35,802 nt of DNA from Phycisphaerae bacterium (GTDB lineage Bacteria > Planctomycetota > Phycisphaerae > Phycisphaerales > UBA1924): NCBI GenBank assembly GCA_002706885.1, contig PAKY01000115.1:1-35802 (forward strand). Direction: 5' to 3'. Of the stretch, positions 15,502 to 25,298 are shown in pieces; the first letter of the stretch is position 1; the number at the start of each line of letters is the position of its first letter. Both the position numbers and the translations under genes were made by a program. The notes under the pieces were generated by a model that saw only the letters and a list, made by a program, of their open reading frames with translations, searched no databases and was not told the DNA's origin.

Positions 15502-16715
15502 TGCGTCCACTCGCGAGCGTCGCCGTCGCCCTGCTCGCGCTCAGCGGGACGCCTCTCGCGGCGGCGGAAGGATCCGACACGGAGCCCAAGCTCCTGCTCA
15601 TGCACTACATGCCCTGGTACCAGACGCCCGAGGTCAGCGGGAACTGGGGCGGGCACTGGACGGGCTGGGAGAAGCAGCACGACCCCACGAAGACCAACGA
15701 CGAGGGGTTGCCCGACATCTGGTCGAACTTCCACCCGCTGATCGGGGTGTACGACTCTTCGGACCCCGACGTTATCGAGTGCCACCTGCTCCAGATGAAG
15801 CTAGCGGGCATCGATGGCGTCATCGTTGACTGGTACGGCATCACCGACCTCCACGACTACGGGCTGAACCACGAGGCGACGAAGGTCATCTTCGACGAGA
15901 TCGACGACGTCGGGATGAAGTTTGCGACGTGCTTCGAGGACCGCACGATCGAACAGCTCGTCGAGAAGGGTCGGGTCGAACCGGACGGCGTCACGGAACG
16001 CCTGCGCGAGACGTTCGCGTGGATGGATGAGCACTGGTTCAACGACCCACGCCACGTCCGTGTCGACGATCGACCGCTCCTGCTCGACTTCGGACCGATC
16101 TACGTCAAGGACGCCGAGCCGTGGAACGACGCGCTCGGCTCGATCTCGCCGCGACCCATGTTCTTCGCGCTGCACCACCTCTGGAAGGGCATCGGCGCCG
16201 ATGGCGGGTTCACCTGGGTCCACCAGGACGTTTGGAAGAACGACCCGACCGAGGACGAGATCGCGAGACGCCTGCAGGGCGTGTTCACCCATACCTCCGA
16301 CGATCCGGATCGCGTGATCGTCTCGGCCCTGCCCGGCTTCCGCGACGTCTACGCCCACCACTACCCCACCGTCGAGCACCGCGACGGCGCGACGCTGCGC
16401 GAGACCCTGGGCGCCGCCATGCGCAGCGGCTCACCGATCGTGCAGCTCGTGACCTGGAACGACTACGGCGAGGGAACCGTCATCGAGCCCACGCACGAGT
16501 TCGGCTACCTGTTCCTCGAGATCATCCAGGAAGCTCGGCGCCGCGAGATCGGCGAGAGCTTCACCTTCACCGCCGACGACCTGCGCCTGCCCGCTCGGCT
16601 CCTCGAACTCCGCCGGCGGGGCGACCTCGATGACGAACGACTCGATCGGGTCGCCCGGTTGCTGAGCCGAGACGACTGCCGAGCGGCCTCGGAGGCGATC
16701 GAAGCCATGGAGTAA
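15501..16715 (+). CDS. Secreted GH71/GH99-like glycosidase, single-domain paralogue
   Basis: This 404-residue exported protein has a signal peptide to about residue 22 (LAAA/EG) and a single glycosidase-like domain. It parallels the 10752-12341 product along its length: HYMPWY (35-40), IDGVIVDWYG, CFEDRTIE, and TWNDYGEGTVIEPTHEFGY (318-336) with the acidic pair Asp321/Glu324. It lacks the Ig-like and dockerin parts of that paralogue, so it is probably free in the periplasm or medium, or held by its pseudopilin partner. The ATG shares one base with the preceding stop (TGATG) and has GAGG at 15494-15497. The stop is nine bases from the stop of the convergent histidine kinase; no terminator hairpin is visible. 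Activity on an alpha-linked glucan or mannan is inferred from the family. Confidence 0.82.
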   Translation: MRPLASVAVALLALSGTPLAAAEGSDTEPKLLLMHYMPWYQTPEVSGNWGGHWTGWEKQHDPTKTNDEGLPDIWSNFHPLIGVYDSSDPDVIECHLLQMKLAGIDGVIVDWYGITDLHDYGLNHEATKVIFDEIDDVGMKFATCFEDRTIEQLVEKGRVEPDGVTERLRETFAWMDEHWFNDPRHVRVDDRPLLLDFGPIYVKDAEPWNDALGSISPRPMFFALHHLWKGIGADGGFTWVHQDVWKNDPTEDEIARRLQGVFTHTSDDPDRVIVSALPGFRDVYAHHYPTVEHRDGATLRETLGAAMRSGSPIVQLVTWNDYGEGTVIEPTHEFGYLFLEIIQEARRREIGESFTFTADDLRLPARLLELRRRGDLDDERLDRVARLLSRDDCRAASEAIEAME

Positions 16716-16724
16716 CGGCGACGC

Positions 16725-19070
16725 TCACGCGGCCCTCGCTTCGCCGCGTTCCGTGCCCCACTTTGCGCAGGTCTCGATGAGCATCGCGCGATCGATCGGC
16801 TTGACGAGATAGTCGCAGCACCCCGCCTGCACGCAGCGCTCGCGGTCGCCCGCCATCGCGTGGGCCGTGATCGCGATGATCGGGAGCGTGCACCCACGCT
16901 CACGAAGGAGCGAAGCCGCGCCGTAGCCGTCGAGCACGGGCATCTGCATATCCATGAGCATCACGTCGAACGCGTCCCACCCTCGGGACTCGAGCAGATC
17001 GACGGCGAGGCGCCCGTTGTCTGCGATCTCGATCGTCGCGCCCGCTCGCTTGAGGTGGAAGGCGATGAGCCGTTGGTTGTCCGCGCCGTCCTCGGCAAGG
17101 AGCACCCGCACGCCGTCGAGCGGCTTCTCGCCCGCGGGCAACGGCGCGACCGCCGGCGGCGGCACGCGTCGCGGACGCACCGCGTCACGACCCTCGACCA
17201 TCTCGACACCGTCGAGCGGACCGGTCTCGAGCGTCACGATGAACCGGCTCCCGACGCCCTCGGTCGATTCGATCTTGATCCCGCCGCCGAGCAGACGGGC
17301 GAGCGAATAGGAGATCCGCAGCCCGAGACCCGTCCCGCCGAACTTCCGTGTCGTCGACGCATCGGCCTGTGTGAACGCCTCGAACCGCTCGATCGCGGCG
17401 CGCTGATCGGGGGTCATGCCGATCCCCGTGTCCTCGACCGCGAAACGGATCCGCTTCGCGTCGACGTCGGTCGATACGAGGATCGTCACCGTCCCGATCT
17501 CCGTGAACTTGATCGCGTTGCCGACCAGGTTCATCAGGATCTGCCGCACGCGCGTCGGGTCCGATCGGATCGCGACGGGAACGGGCGTCTCCGCGGTCGC
17601 GACGAGCCCCACGCCCTTGCCCTTGGCGCGGCCCGACATGAGCGACACCACATCCGACACGATCGCCGCAGGCTCCATCTCGACCCGCTCGACCGCGAGG
17701 CGCCCCGCCTCGATCTTCGACATGTCGAGGATGTCGTTGAGGATCGCAAGCAGATGGTCCGCGTTCGAGCGGATCGTCCGGACCGCGTCGCCCACGTCCG
17801 CCTCGTCGCTCTCGAGCAGATCGGTGAAGCCGAGGATCGCCGTCAGCGGCGTGCGGATCTCGTGGCTCATGTTCGCGAGGAACTCGCTCTTCGCCTGGCT
17901 CGCCGCATGCGCCGCGATCGCCGCGTGCCGAGCGTCGGTAATGTCCGCGAGGCTCACGACCACCAGCTCGTCGCGGTCGTTCGTCGCGTCGAGGAAGGCT
18001 GTGTTGACCGACACCCAACGGATCTCGCCCGGCGCCCGCTCCACGCCGACGATCGCCTCGCGGCAGGGATCGCCCGTTTCCCGCGTCCGTTCCACCCCGA
18101 GCGGATCGGATCGGATCTCCTCTTCGAACACGTTGATCCATCGCAGAGCGATCTCCTCGACCGGGCGCCCGACCAGACGCTCGGGCGTGATCGCAAAGAG
18201 CATCGCGCACTCGGGGTTCACCTCCTGCACACGACCCGTCGGGCCGACGAGCAAGATGCCCTCGCCGACGGCCTGGAAGATCGACTCGAGACGAGCCGAG
18301 GCGACCCGCAGCTCCGTCGTGCGCTCCGCCACGCGTTCGGCGAGCGACGCGTTCGCGCGCGCAAGCGCCCGCTCACGGTCCGCGATCGATCGCCGCATCG
18401 ATTCCATCACGTCGGCAAGGCGACCGATCTCGTCGTTGGAGTCATCGTTGATCGGCGCCGAGAGGTCACCGAGACCGATCCGTTCACTCGACCGCGTCAG
18501 ATTTTCCACACGGATGACCACGTTCCGCAGAATCGGGAGCAGCAGCGCAACGCTCGCTCCGCCGAGCGCGACGCCCATCCAGGTCAGCGCCCGGGTCTGG
18601 CTCGCCTGGGCAGCCTCGAGCTCGTCCTGGCAGAACGCCAGCTCGACGTACCCCGCGACATCCCCCGTGTCGTCTGCGATACCGTCGAGGCCGAGCGACC
18701 CGCCCGCCGATGAGATAGGCGCAACGGTGGCGAAGCGATCCGACGCGACCGTCCCGGGGGCCGCGTACGAGAACAGCGTCTCCCGATCGACGCCGACGAT
18801 CCGGACGACCGCGAGGTCCTCGTCGTCGATCACCGACGACACCGCCGCCCGAATGCCGTCGATGTCGCCGACGTTTACGGGCAGTTCCGCCGCGGTTGCG
18901 AGGAGCAACGCCTGCTGCTCGAGCTCTTCACGCTTGTCCTCGGCCATCTCCGCGGTGAGCCGGTCGATGCTGTAGAGCGTCATCGCCGCGAGCGTCGCGA
19001 GAACAACGCCGAGCGCCGGGGCGACCACCCGAAGACGAAGGCCGTTGAGATGTCGCCAGCCCACCAGCAT
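16725..19070 (-). CDS. Hybrid histidine kinase (sensor-HAMP-PAS-HisKA-HATPase-REC)
   Basis: This 781-residue inner-membrane sensor has TM1 at about 12-34, a periplasmic sensing region, TM2 at about 162-186 and HAMP at 187-230. A helical linker, a PAS domain (about 262-380), the HisKA H-box (MSHEIRTP, phosphoacceptor His403) and an ATPase domain follow, the latter with N-box NLVGNAIKF (514-522), G1 DTGIGM (547-552) and G2 GGTGLGL (578-584). A C-terminal receiver ends the protein, with Asp707 in LMDMQMP and Lys757 in VKP. It lacks a DNA-binding output, so phosphate must pass on to a partner. ATG 19070 was chosen over a longer frame because GGGAGGT (complement of 19081-19087) overlaps the stop of the upstream substrate-binding-protein gene, implying coupled translation and a shared signal. 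Confidence 0.9.
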   Translation of the reverse strand: MLVGWRHLNGLRLRVVAPALGVVLATLAAMTLYSIDRLTAEMAEDKREELEQQALLLATAAELPVNVGDIDGIRAAVSSVIDDEDLAVVRIVGVDRETLFSYAAPGTVASDRFATVAPISSAGGSLGLDGIADDTGDVAGYVELAFCQDELEAAQASQTRALTWMGVALGGASVALLLPILRNVVIRVENLTRSSERIGLGDLSAPINDDSNDEIGRLADVMESMRRSIADRERALARANASLAERVAERTTELRVASARLESIFQAVGEGILLVGPTGRVQEVNPECAMLFAITPERLVGRPVEEIALRWINVFEEEIRSDPLGVERTRETGDPCREAIVGVERAPGEIRWVSVNTAFLDATNDRDELVVVSLADITDARHAAIAAHAASQAKSEFLANMSHEIRTPLTAILGFTDLLESDEADVGDAVRTIRSNADHLLAILNDILDMSKIEAGRLAVERVEMEPAAIVSDVVSLMSGRAKGKGVGLVATAETPVPVAIRSDPTRVRQILMNLVGNAIKFTEIGTVTILVSTDVDAKRIRFAVEDTGIGMTPDQRAAIERFEAFTQADASTTRKFGGTGLGLRISYSLARLLGGGIKIESTEGVGSRFIVTLETGPLDGVEMVEGRDAVRPRRVPPPAVAPLPAGEKPLDGVRVLLAEDGADNQRLIAFHLKRAGATIEIADNGRLAVDLLESRGWDAFDVMLMDMQMPVLDGYGAASLLRERGCTLPIIAITAHAMAGDRERCVQAGCCDYLVKPIDRAMLIETCAKWGTERGEARAA

Positions 19071-19078
19071 CGCGCCGC

Positions 19079-20011
19079 TCACCTCCCGAAGACGACGTCC
19101 GCGTCCGACAACGCTTGCCGAGAGATGTCCAACCCGATCCGCTCGGCGACCGCCGCGTTGACCGCGACCTTCGCGCGGCACGAGACATGCTCATCCCGGC
19201 TCCGATTGAGCACCAGTCTTGCGACAGCCTCGCCGTGACCCTCCGAATCCACGGACACGCCGATGGCGGCCCCAGCCCTGACAAGGCTCTCAGAAAAGCC
19301 GAAGACCGCGACCCGCCGCCGAAGCGCCGTCAGAAGCAGCGCCTTCACCGCCGCCGAGTTGTACACGGCAGGGTCGGGAGCCGTCCAGACCACGTCGACG
19401 CCCGCTTCGAGAAGCTCGTCGATCGCCGTGGAGACCGAGCCAGCCTGATCGACATCGACCCTCACGATCTTCATCCCCGTCGGAAGCCGCGCCTCGATCG
19501 CGCGGACCGAGTCCTCCGACGCGTCCGACGACGAGCGGTACAGAGCCCCGACCCGACGAGCGCTCGGCGCCAGTTTGACCAGCACGCGGACCTGTTCATC
19601 GACATCGACGTCGGCCGCGACGCCAGAGGTCCCGGGCCGTGACGTCAGCCCGAGCTTCTGCGGCGCCGGCGTGAGGCAATAGAACAGTGACACCTCGGAC
19701 GGAAGCAAGCCCGCTGCCTCGGCCGCCGCCTTCGCGCCGACCGCGACAACCTGTGTCCGCGGATCGACATCGGGGATCTCCGAACCGGACGACCCGCTGA
19801 GCGTCATCCGCCGGACCCGGTAGCCGTTGTCCTCGAGCTCATGCTCGCACGCCGCGGCGGCTTCTTCATACGCCTTCGAGTCCCCGCTGATGACGATCAG
19901 CGCTTCATCGGGACGTGCCGACGCCCCCAGCGCAAACGCGATCGTTGCGAACAGTCCGATCAGAACCGTCCCCGGAACGCGGCGCCTGGCATTGCTTGAT
20001 CGATGCGTCAT
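19079..20011 (-). CDS. ABC-type substrate-binding protein (TrpX/PF04392-like)
   Basis: This is a 310-residue exported protein. A basic start and hydrophobic stretch ([18 protein letters not shown]) form a signal peptide to about residue 32. The mature part has two Rossmann-like lobes: [73 protein letters not shown], and [21 protein letters not shown]. This pattern fits the ABC_sub_bind family, whose ligands include tryptophan and other small molecules. No permease or ATPase gene is adjacent; instead it lies between a TonB receptor gene and a hybrid kinase gene. Presenting ligand to the kinase sensor domain is therefore a reasonable inference. It starts 14 bases after the receptor stop. Confidence 0.8.
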   Translation of the reverse strand: MTHRSSNARRRVPGTVLIGLFATIAFALGASARPDEALIVISGDSKAYEEAAAACEHELEDNGYRVRRMTLSGSSGSEIPDVDPRTQVVAVGAKAAAEAAGLLPSEVSLFYCLTPAPQKLGLTSRPGTSGVAADVDVDEQVRVLVKLAPSARRVGALYRSSSDASEDSVRAIEARLPTGMKIVRVDVDQAGSVSTAIDELLEAGVDVVWTAPDPAVYNSAAVKALLLTALRRRVAVFGFSESLVRAGAAIGVSVDSEGHGEAVARLVLNRSRDEHVSCRAKVAVNAAVAERIGLDISRQALSDADVVFGR

Positions 20012-20025
20012 GCGTCCGGCCCCGA

Positions 20026-22185
20026 TCAGAATGACAGCTGCACCTGCGCGAAGAACGTACGTCCGGGAATCGCGCTTCCGACCTCCGGAGCCGACTCATC
20101 GAAGATGCGATGGTCCGTCGAGTCGAGCGCGTCGAGCACGCCGACCTGAAGCTCGGCGCCCTCTCCCAGACGACCGAGCGTCGCCGTCAGGTCGAGCCGA
20201 TGGCTCGGACGCACCGATGGGACGTTCCCATCCCCCGGCGTGGTGTCCGTGTACCGATAGTTCGCGTTCGCCGTGAACCAATCGAACACCCGCCATCGAG
20301 CGCCCGCGCCGACCTTGTGCGTCGCCGGTCGGTACGCCCGAGCGTTTGGCGAAGAAACCTCGTAGTCGAAGTCGTTGTACGCGTACCACGCCGTCAGTTC
20401 GAGATCATCGATCGAGTATCTGAGTTGCGCCTCAGCGCCGACTGCATCCGCGTCCTCCCCCTGCGCGAGCGTTGCGAACGCCCGCCCGAGCGTCGGCGCC
20501 GGCTCGGGCAGCGAGACGATCCGCGTCAGCTCCTCGTACCGCTGCAGATACCCGTTGATTTCCAAGGTCAGACCCTCGGCGAGCCGCCCGGTATACCCGG
20601 CCTCGAGCGACCAGAGCGTCTCGTTGTCCAACTCGCCCGGACGAGGGATGTTCAACCCGTAGAACGTGGTCTGGCCGACCGTCGCGATCGGAAACCGCTC
20701 CGCCTCAAGGCCACGCAGGCTGTTTCGCGGCGTACGGAACGCTCGTGCCACGGCGAGCCGTCCGACATGCCTTCGGCTCTCGCCGAACTCCCGGAGCAGC
20801 GCGACGCGCCCCGAATAGTCCCACTCGGTCTCGGAGTACCAATCGACCCGGGCCTGCGACTCGAGCGACCATCGGTCGGCGAACTTCCACACATCGCGCC
20901 CGAAGAAGCCGACCGACTGCTCCGCCTCGGTAGCCGAAGGGATGGTGTCGGTCGGACGGGCCAGCGTGGACACGATGTTGAAGAGGCGAACCGTCGCGCC
21001 GAACGAAACGTCGTGCGCCGGACCCACATCCACATCGATTTGAGCGTCAAGCGTGTTCTCATAAGACGTATAGCGGAAGTTCGACGGCCGATTGACATCG
21101 CGGAACGCGCCGTACCACTGGACGTAGAACGACGCGTCGGCGCTCAGCTCGCGCGTGAACTTGACGTGCGCCTGCCCAAGATCGATCCGCTCGTCACTCC
21201 CGACCTGCAGGCCGATGTATGGCGCGTCTCCCCTCTCGAGATGGTTGTACGACACGCCGAAGTCCAACTTCGCGACGTCGCTCGGCTCCCAGAGCCCGGT
21301 AAACCCGAACCGCCGAGACCGCGAGAAGTCGTCCGCGGAGGTCGCGCCCGGCACGGGCGACGTCGCCACAAACACCGATCCCGACGACTCGTTCTCCTCA
21401 AGCTCGCCGGACAATCGCCAGGCGAACCGCTCGCCCGCGTCCCCCACGCGGAACGAGCCCCGGTAGTCACCGAACTCGTTGACGCGGTGCCGAGTAAAGA
21501 CGCCGGTGGTGTCCCGAGGACTCTTCTCGATGACGTTGATCACGCCGTTGAACGCGTTCGCGCCCCACGCCCCGCCGCCCGGCCCTCGAACGACTTCCAC
21601 CCTCTCGACATCAAACAGGAAGATCGGCAGCGTCTGAAAATCGATCGCGCCGGTCACCGCGTCGTTCGCGTTCCGACCGTTCATCAGGAGAAGCGTCCGA
21701 TCCGAGAAGAGCTGATGGAGCCCACGCACACCGAGCGCCCAACGGTTGCGATCGATCTGCAAGGCGTCGACGCCCGGAACGAACCGAAGCGCGTCGGGCA
21801 GGGTGTCCACGCCCGAGTAGTACAGGTCCTCGAACGTCAGAACGCTCACCGGCGTCGACGCGAGCGCCGCGGATTGCGCCGAACGAGCGGCAGTCACCAC
21901 CGAACCAAAGTCGGCGAACAGCAGGCTCTCCGTCGCCGTCGCATCGCCGAGCGCCTCGAGATCGATGAGCCCTTCCAGGTCGTCGAGACCCTCGCCTTCC
22001 ATGCCGCCAGCGGGTTCCGATGCCGGCCGGGCCGAGGGATCCGACGACGCCGATTCAAGAGGCGCCTCGACTTGGGGAGCATCGTCATCGAGCGGCTGAG
22101 CCGCCGACGCCTGCGCCGTCACCCCGCCGATCGTCGCGCCAACCGCAATCGCCGCGCTACCCCGCAATAAGGTCATCGATCGCAC
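20026..22185 (-). CDS. TonB-dependent outer-membrane receptor
   Basis: This 719-residue outer-membrane protein takes up or senses a ligand using TonB energy. A signal peptide (to about ASA/AQ, residue 29) and an acidic, Pro-rich region with LDDLEGLIDLEALGD precede the plug. The plug has STPVSVLTFEDL, LPDALRFVPGVDALQ, GVRGLHQLFSDRTLLLMNGR, RVEVVRGPGGGAWGANAFNG and VINVIEKSP. The rest is the beta-barrel, with the characteristic terminal aromatic (FFAQVQLSF). GTG 22185 is favoured because GAGGGGA lies six bases upstream; an in-frame ATG three codons later is possible. It is the first gene of the receptor, binding-protein, kinase operon. The ligand is unknown; no riboswitch or Fur-like site was recognised upstream. 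Confidence 0.92.
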   Translation of the reverse strand: MRSMTLLRGSAAIAVGATIGGVTAQASAAQPLDDDAPQVEAPLESASSDPSARPASEPAGGMEGEGLDDLEGLIDLEALGDATATESLLFADFGSVVTAARSAQSAALASTPVSVLTFEDLYYSGVDTLPDALRFVPGVDALQIDRNRWALGVRGLHQLFSDRTLLLMNGRNANDAVTGAIDFQTLPIFLFDVERVEVVRGPGGGAWGANAFNGVINVIEKSPRDTTGVFTRHRVNEFGDYRGSFRVGDAGERFAWRLSGELEENESSGSVFVATSPVPGATSADDFSRSRRFGFTGLWEPSDVAKLDFGVSYNHLERGDAPYIGLQVGSDERIDLGQAHVKFTRELSADASFYVQWYGAFRDVNRPSNFRYTSYENTLDAQIDVDVGPAHDVSFGATVRLFNIVSTLARPTDTIPSATEAEQSVGFFGRDVWKFADRWSLESQARVDWYSETEWDYSGRVALLREFGESRRHVGRLAVARAFRTPRNSLRGLEAERFPIATVGQTTFYGLNIPRPGELDNETLWSLEAGYTGRLAEGLTLEINGYLQRYEELTRIVSLPEPAPTLGRAFATLAQGEDADAVGAEAQLRYSIDDLELTAWYAYNDFDYEVSSPNARAYRPATHKVGAGARWRVFDWFTANANYRYTDTTPGDGNVPSVRPSHRLDLTATLGRLGEGAELQVGVLDALDSTDHRIFDESAPEVGSAIPGRTFFAQVQLSF

Positions 22186-22533
22186 GGGCCGTCCCCTCTT
22201 AAAGGCAGTCAGCGGAACGCCTTGACGACGTCACACTTCAACGGCCTCACCGTCGTCCGCTTCGCCACCGCGCTTGAGCGTGACGCGACCGTGCGCCGGG
22301 AATCCGAGCGAACTGGCACGACTGCGCGCTGATCCGACGCCGATTCCGATCACCGCGTTCGCCGCGAAGGGCCAAGATTCAGGTGGCGCCCGTGCGCGAA
22401 CGACAACCACCACCCAAGGTGAGGGACGTTGACATCACGGCGCCGCGATCGCAACACCCGCGGCAAACATGGCGCCATGAATGGGCGTCGATCGACCACC
22501 GCGTAGCGTGCGACGTCGGATCGTGGGAGCGTC
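22186..22533. other. Intergenic region upstream of the TonB receptor, with small palindrome
   Basis: These 348 bases lie between the receptor start and the M23-peptidase stop. No supported gene, immunity-like frame or intrinsic terminator is seen. TGAC-GAC-GTCA at 22223-22233, 38 bases before the receptor start, is a perfect 11-base palindrome that could be an operator. ATGGCGCCAT near 22475 is another short palindrome. I could not identify a convincing -35/-10 pair. Confidence 0.3.
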
Positions 22534-25257
22534 CTACGCGATGCCGATCGACAACGGCACGACCTGCGCATCCGCGTTGAGATGCGCGATGTCCGTGTCG
22601 CTGAGACGGAAGCGGCTCGCCACGGGATCAGCCCCCGCAATCAGGCCCTTGCTCAGCTTCCAGCGGTAGATCGCGAGGCGGCTTTCGCCGGGGCTTTCAA
22701 CGATCGAATGATGCATCCAGCCTTCGGTCTGGCCGGACGTCCCCTCGCGCGCCGCCGCGGGGATCTGAACCTTCAGCCAGAGATCCCCGCCGACTTCCGA
22801 CACGTCCGTCCACGTGACCGACGACCCTCCGTCGATCTTGCCGACGATCGCGGCGCCGCCCGCGGCCTCGGCGTGAACGTTGCCCTTTCCGCTGGCCGTG
22901 CATTTCACGGTATCGCCGACCGATCCGAAGACGCCGTCGAGCGCCCGCCGATGCGCCGCGGTGAGCGACGTCTGTGACGCGGCGCTGGACACCGGGAGTT
23001 TCGAGTAGAACCCGAGCTTGCGGAGCTGCGCCTGCACGCGTCGCCGCGCCTTGATTGTCGTCTCCGATCCAGCGTCACCCTCGAGATCCGCCGATGTGAT
23101 CGAGCGAGGGATCTTCGGGCAGCTGAGGTCGGCGACCGCCCAGCACGTCGACGCGACGCCGCCGCCCCAGCCCATGATCTCGTCGTTCGTGAAGTCGCAG
23201 TTCCTGAGAGCGGCGGCGTACTGGGTCGTCTCGCACGCGCACGGGAAGAGCAGCGGCGTGTGCTCGTTGAACGGAACACACCGCTTGTTCGCCTCATCGG
23301 GCGTGTCGCGGAGGTCGTTCCGCGTCGCGCCGATGTTCAGGTGAACGTGGCCGGCCTGCGACGAGACGGCGTCGAGGTTGCCTGTCCGCCCGCCAACGCC
23401 GATCAGCTCGCCCGCGCGCACGTGCCGCGACGCGGCGCCGATCTTGTCGCTCAGGTGCCCGAGCCCCATCAGGCCGCGCTTCCCGGCGGGCGCCTTCCAG
23501 GAGACGTTCGTCCGTCGCCCGAGCGCGCCGGCGCTCGTCGAGTGCGAGGCCTGCCCACCATGAACGGCGAACACCGGGCACCCGACCGGCGCGTGGACGT
23601 CGACACCGTGGTGACCGGGCGAGCCGCCCATCCCGCGCCACCGCGTCGGACCCGGGACGTGGTGCTCGTAGAGCCCGTATCCCTTCCCGCCGAAGAGATC
23701 CCAGCCGCCCATGTCGTAGAACTGCGTCACCACGTGCATGCCGTTGTGCACGTCCGTCGCGTTCGCGTTCGGCCAGTTGTAGCTCGCTTCGGTCACCGTG
23801 GCCGTACGTCTCGCGGGCGCGGCGTCCTTGATCCCGTCGTACACGGGCTGACACCACTGCATCGCAAAGAGCACGAACTCCGGATCGACCGGATCCATCG
23901 AGCTGAAGAACATCGAGAGCGCGCTGGTCTTGTCCTGCACGTCCCGCCAGGTCGGCGTCGTCGCGCCCGCCGCCCAATCGCAGGCAGGAACCTCGAAGAC
24001 CCACGACGTCCGGAACTGTCTCCCCCGCGCCGACGCGGCCTCACCGTGGCGAAGCCACCATCGCCAACCGATGCCCCCGTCGAGATTCGAGTTGGCCTTC
24101 TGCTCCGCCCCCGTCCAGGCCGCCTGATGCAGCGGACCCTCCCACGGGATCCGCTGACGCGTCATCCCTCCGAGGCACACGGGCTCGCCCGCGCGAAGCT
24201 CGGGGGTGGTCGCCATGCGGTGATCGCGGCCGATTGCCTCGGCGTCGTTCGCCTCGAACGCCTTCCTCGTCGCTTCCGCGACAACGGGAAAGTCCTTGAA
24301 ACTCACGCCGACTCGGAAACCCTCGCGGATCCGATTCACCGGCACCGGCACGCTGAGAACGCCTTGGTTGTCTGTGACGAAGACCTTCTGCTTCTCCCGC
24401 AGCCGCCGCCCGACCGACGCGGTCTTGATCCAGTCCCAGGGGTTGCTGTACCCGAGGTCGTCGCGCTGCCAGTCCTTGAACTTCTGCTTCCAACCGTCCG
24501 TCCAATCGCCACCCTCGTGCTCATCGAAGTAGCCATCGGCGAACGGATCGACGCCGTCCGGGTAGTACCCAAGCGCCGCGAGATGGAACTGAGCGCCGCG
24601 GTACGCGCGCGTGTTGTACGCCTTGATGATCCCTTCCATCTCCGCCGTCGTCGGCTCGCGGAACTCAACCCGCGCGCCGTGGACGTCCGTCACGCCCTTG
24701 AGCACTTCCTTCCCGTCCACCGTCTCGATCGCCGTCGCAGCGAGCTTCTCGGCGTCGGGCAGCCCCACCGCCGCCATCGCCTCGCCCGACATCTCGACGT
24801 CGCCACTCGCCAGTCGGTACCGCAGGAACGCTGTCTTCCCCTGCTGGAAGTAACCCGTGCTTGCGCCGCCAACATCGAACCCGAGCCCGACCAGAGCCGT
24901 CTGCGAGCTCCACCCGAGCGTCTTCCCGCCCGCCGTCCCGAACGCCCACGATGAACCCTTCTTGTAGATCGGGAACCACGTCTCGATCGCCCAGTCCTTC
25001 TCCGCTCCGAGGAACCGCGCGAGCGGCTTGCGGTCTGAACCGTCGAGCTTCGAGATCCAGGCCTCCTCGACCGGCATCCCCCTCACCGGCTCGAGCGAAC
25101 GCACATCGAGCACCTGGATCCGCAGCTTCCGCGCGAGCACCAGCGTGTTCCGCTTCGGGTCTTCCGCCGTGGTCTTCGCGACGTCCGCCGTCGAGGCGAC
25201 CCCGAGCTCGACCACCGACTGCGACGCGTTCTCGTCGTTGTTGTTTCCGCCCGCCAT
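22534..25257 (-). CDS. VgrG-linked M23 (LytM-type) peptidase with SH3-like region, probable cell-wall effector
   Basis: This large protein of 907 residues has no signal peptide and is probably a peptidoglycan-cleaving cargo of the VgrG encoded upstream. A complete M23 zinc site is visible: His549/Asp553 in HHGVDV, His601 in LGHLS, and His637/His639 in GHVHLNIG. The N-terminal 200 residues (QVLDVRSLEPVRGMPVEEAW) suggest a beta-rich loading domain. Residues 218-290 resemble a peptidoglycan-binding repeat with an insertion, about 735-780 a second helical repeat, and 784-853 an SH3-like wall-binding domain (TVKCTASGKGNVHA ... GWMHHSIV). The ATG at 25257 has GGAGGG (complement of 25268-25273) in the 41-base gap after the LysM gene. 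No immunity gene follows. A housekeeping hydrolase is less likely given the operon and missing signal peptide. Confidence 0.82.
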   Translation of the reverse strand: MAGGNNNDENASQSVVELGVASTADVAKTTAEDPKRNTLVLARKLRIQVLDVRSLEPVRGMPVEEAWISKLDGSDRKPLARFLGAEKDWAIETWFPIYKKGSSWAFGTAGGKTLGWSSQTALVGLGFDVGGASTGYFQQGKTAFLRYRLASGDVEMSGEAMAAVGLPDAEKLAATAIETVDGKEVLKGVTDVHGARVEFREPTTAEMEGIIKAYNTRAYRGAQFHLAALGYYPDGVDPFADGYFDEHEGGDWTDGWKQKFKDWQRDDLGYSNPWDWIKTASVGRRLREKQKVFVTDNQGVLSVPVPVNRIREGFRVGVSFKDFPVVAEATRKAFEANDAEAIGRDHRMATTPELRAGEPVCLGGMTRQRIPWEGPLHQAAWTGAEQKANSNLDGGIGWRWWLRHGEAASARGRQFRTSWVFEVPACDWAAGATTPTWRDVQDKTSALSMFFSSMDPVDPEFVLFAMQWCQPVYDGIKDAAPARRTATVTEASYNWPNANATDVHNGMHVVTQFYDMGGWDLFGGKGYGLYEHHVPGPTRWRGMGGSPGHHGVDVHAPVGCPVFAVHGGQASHSTSAGALGRRTNVSWKAPAGKRGLMGLGHLSDKIGAASRHVRAGELIGVGGRTGNLDAVSSQAGHVHLNIGATRNDLRDTPDEANKRCVPFNEHTPLLFPCACETTQYAAALRNCDFTNDEIMGWGGGVASTCWAVADLSCPKIPRSITSADLEGDAGSETTIKARRRVQAQLRKLGFYSKLPVSSAASQTSLTAAHRRALDGVFGSVGDTVKCTASGKGNVHAEAAGGAAIVGKIDGGSSVTWTDVSEVGGDLWLKVQIPAAAREGTSGQTEGWMHHSIVESPGESRLAIYRWKLSKGLIAGADPVASRFRLSDTDIAHLNADAQVVPLSIGIA

Positions 25258-25298
25258 CCGCGAAGCGCCCTCCGTCGCCGAAACGTTCACCGCCTGCG

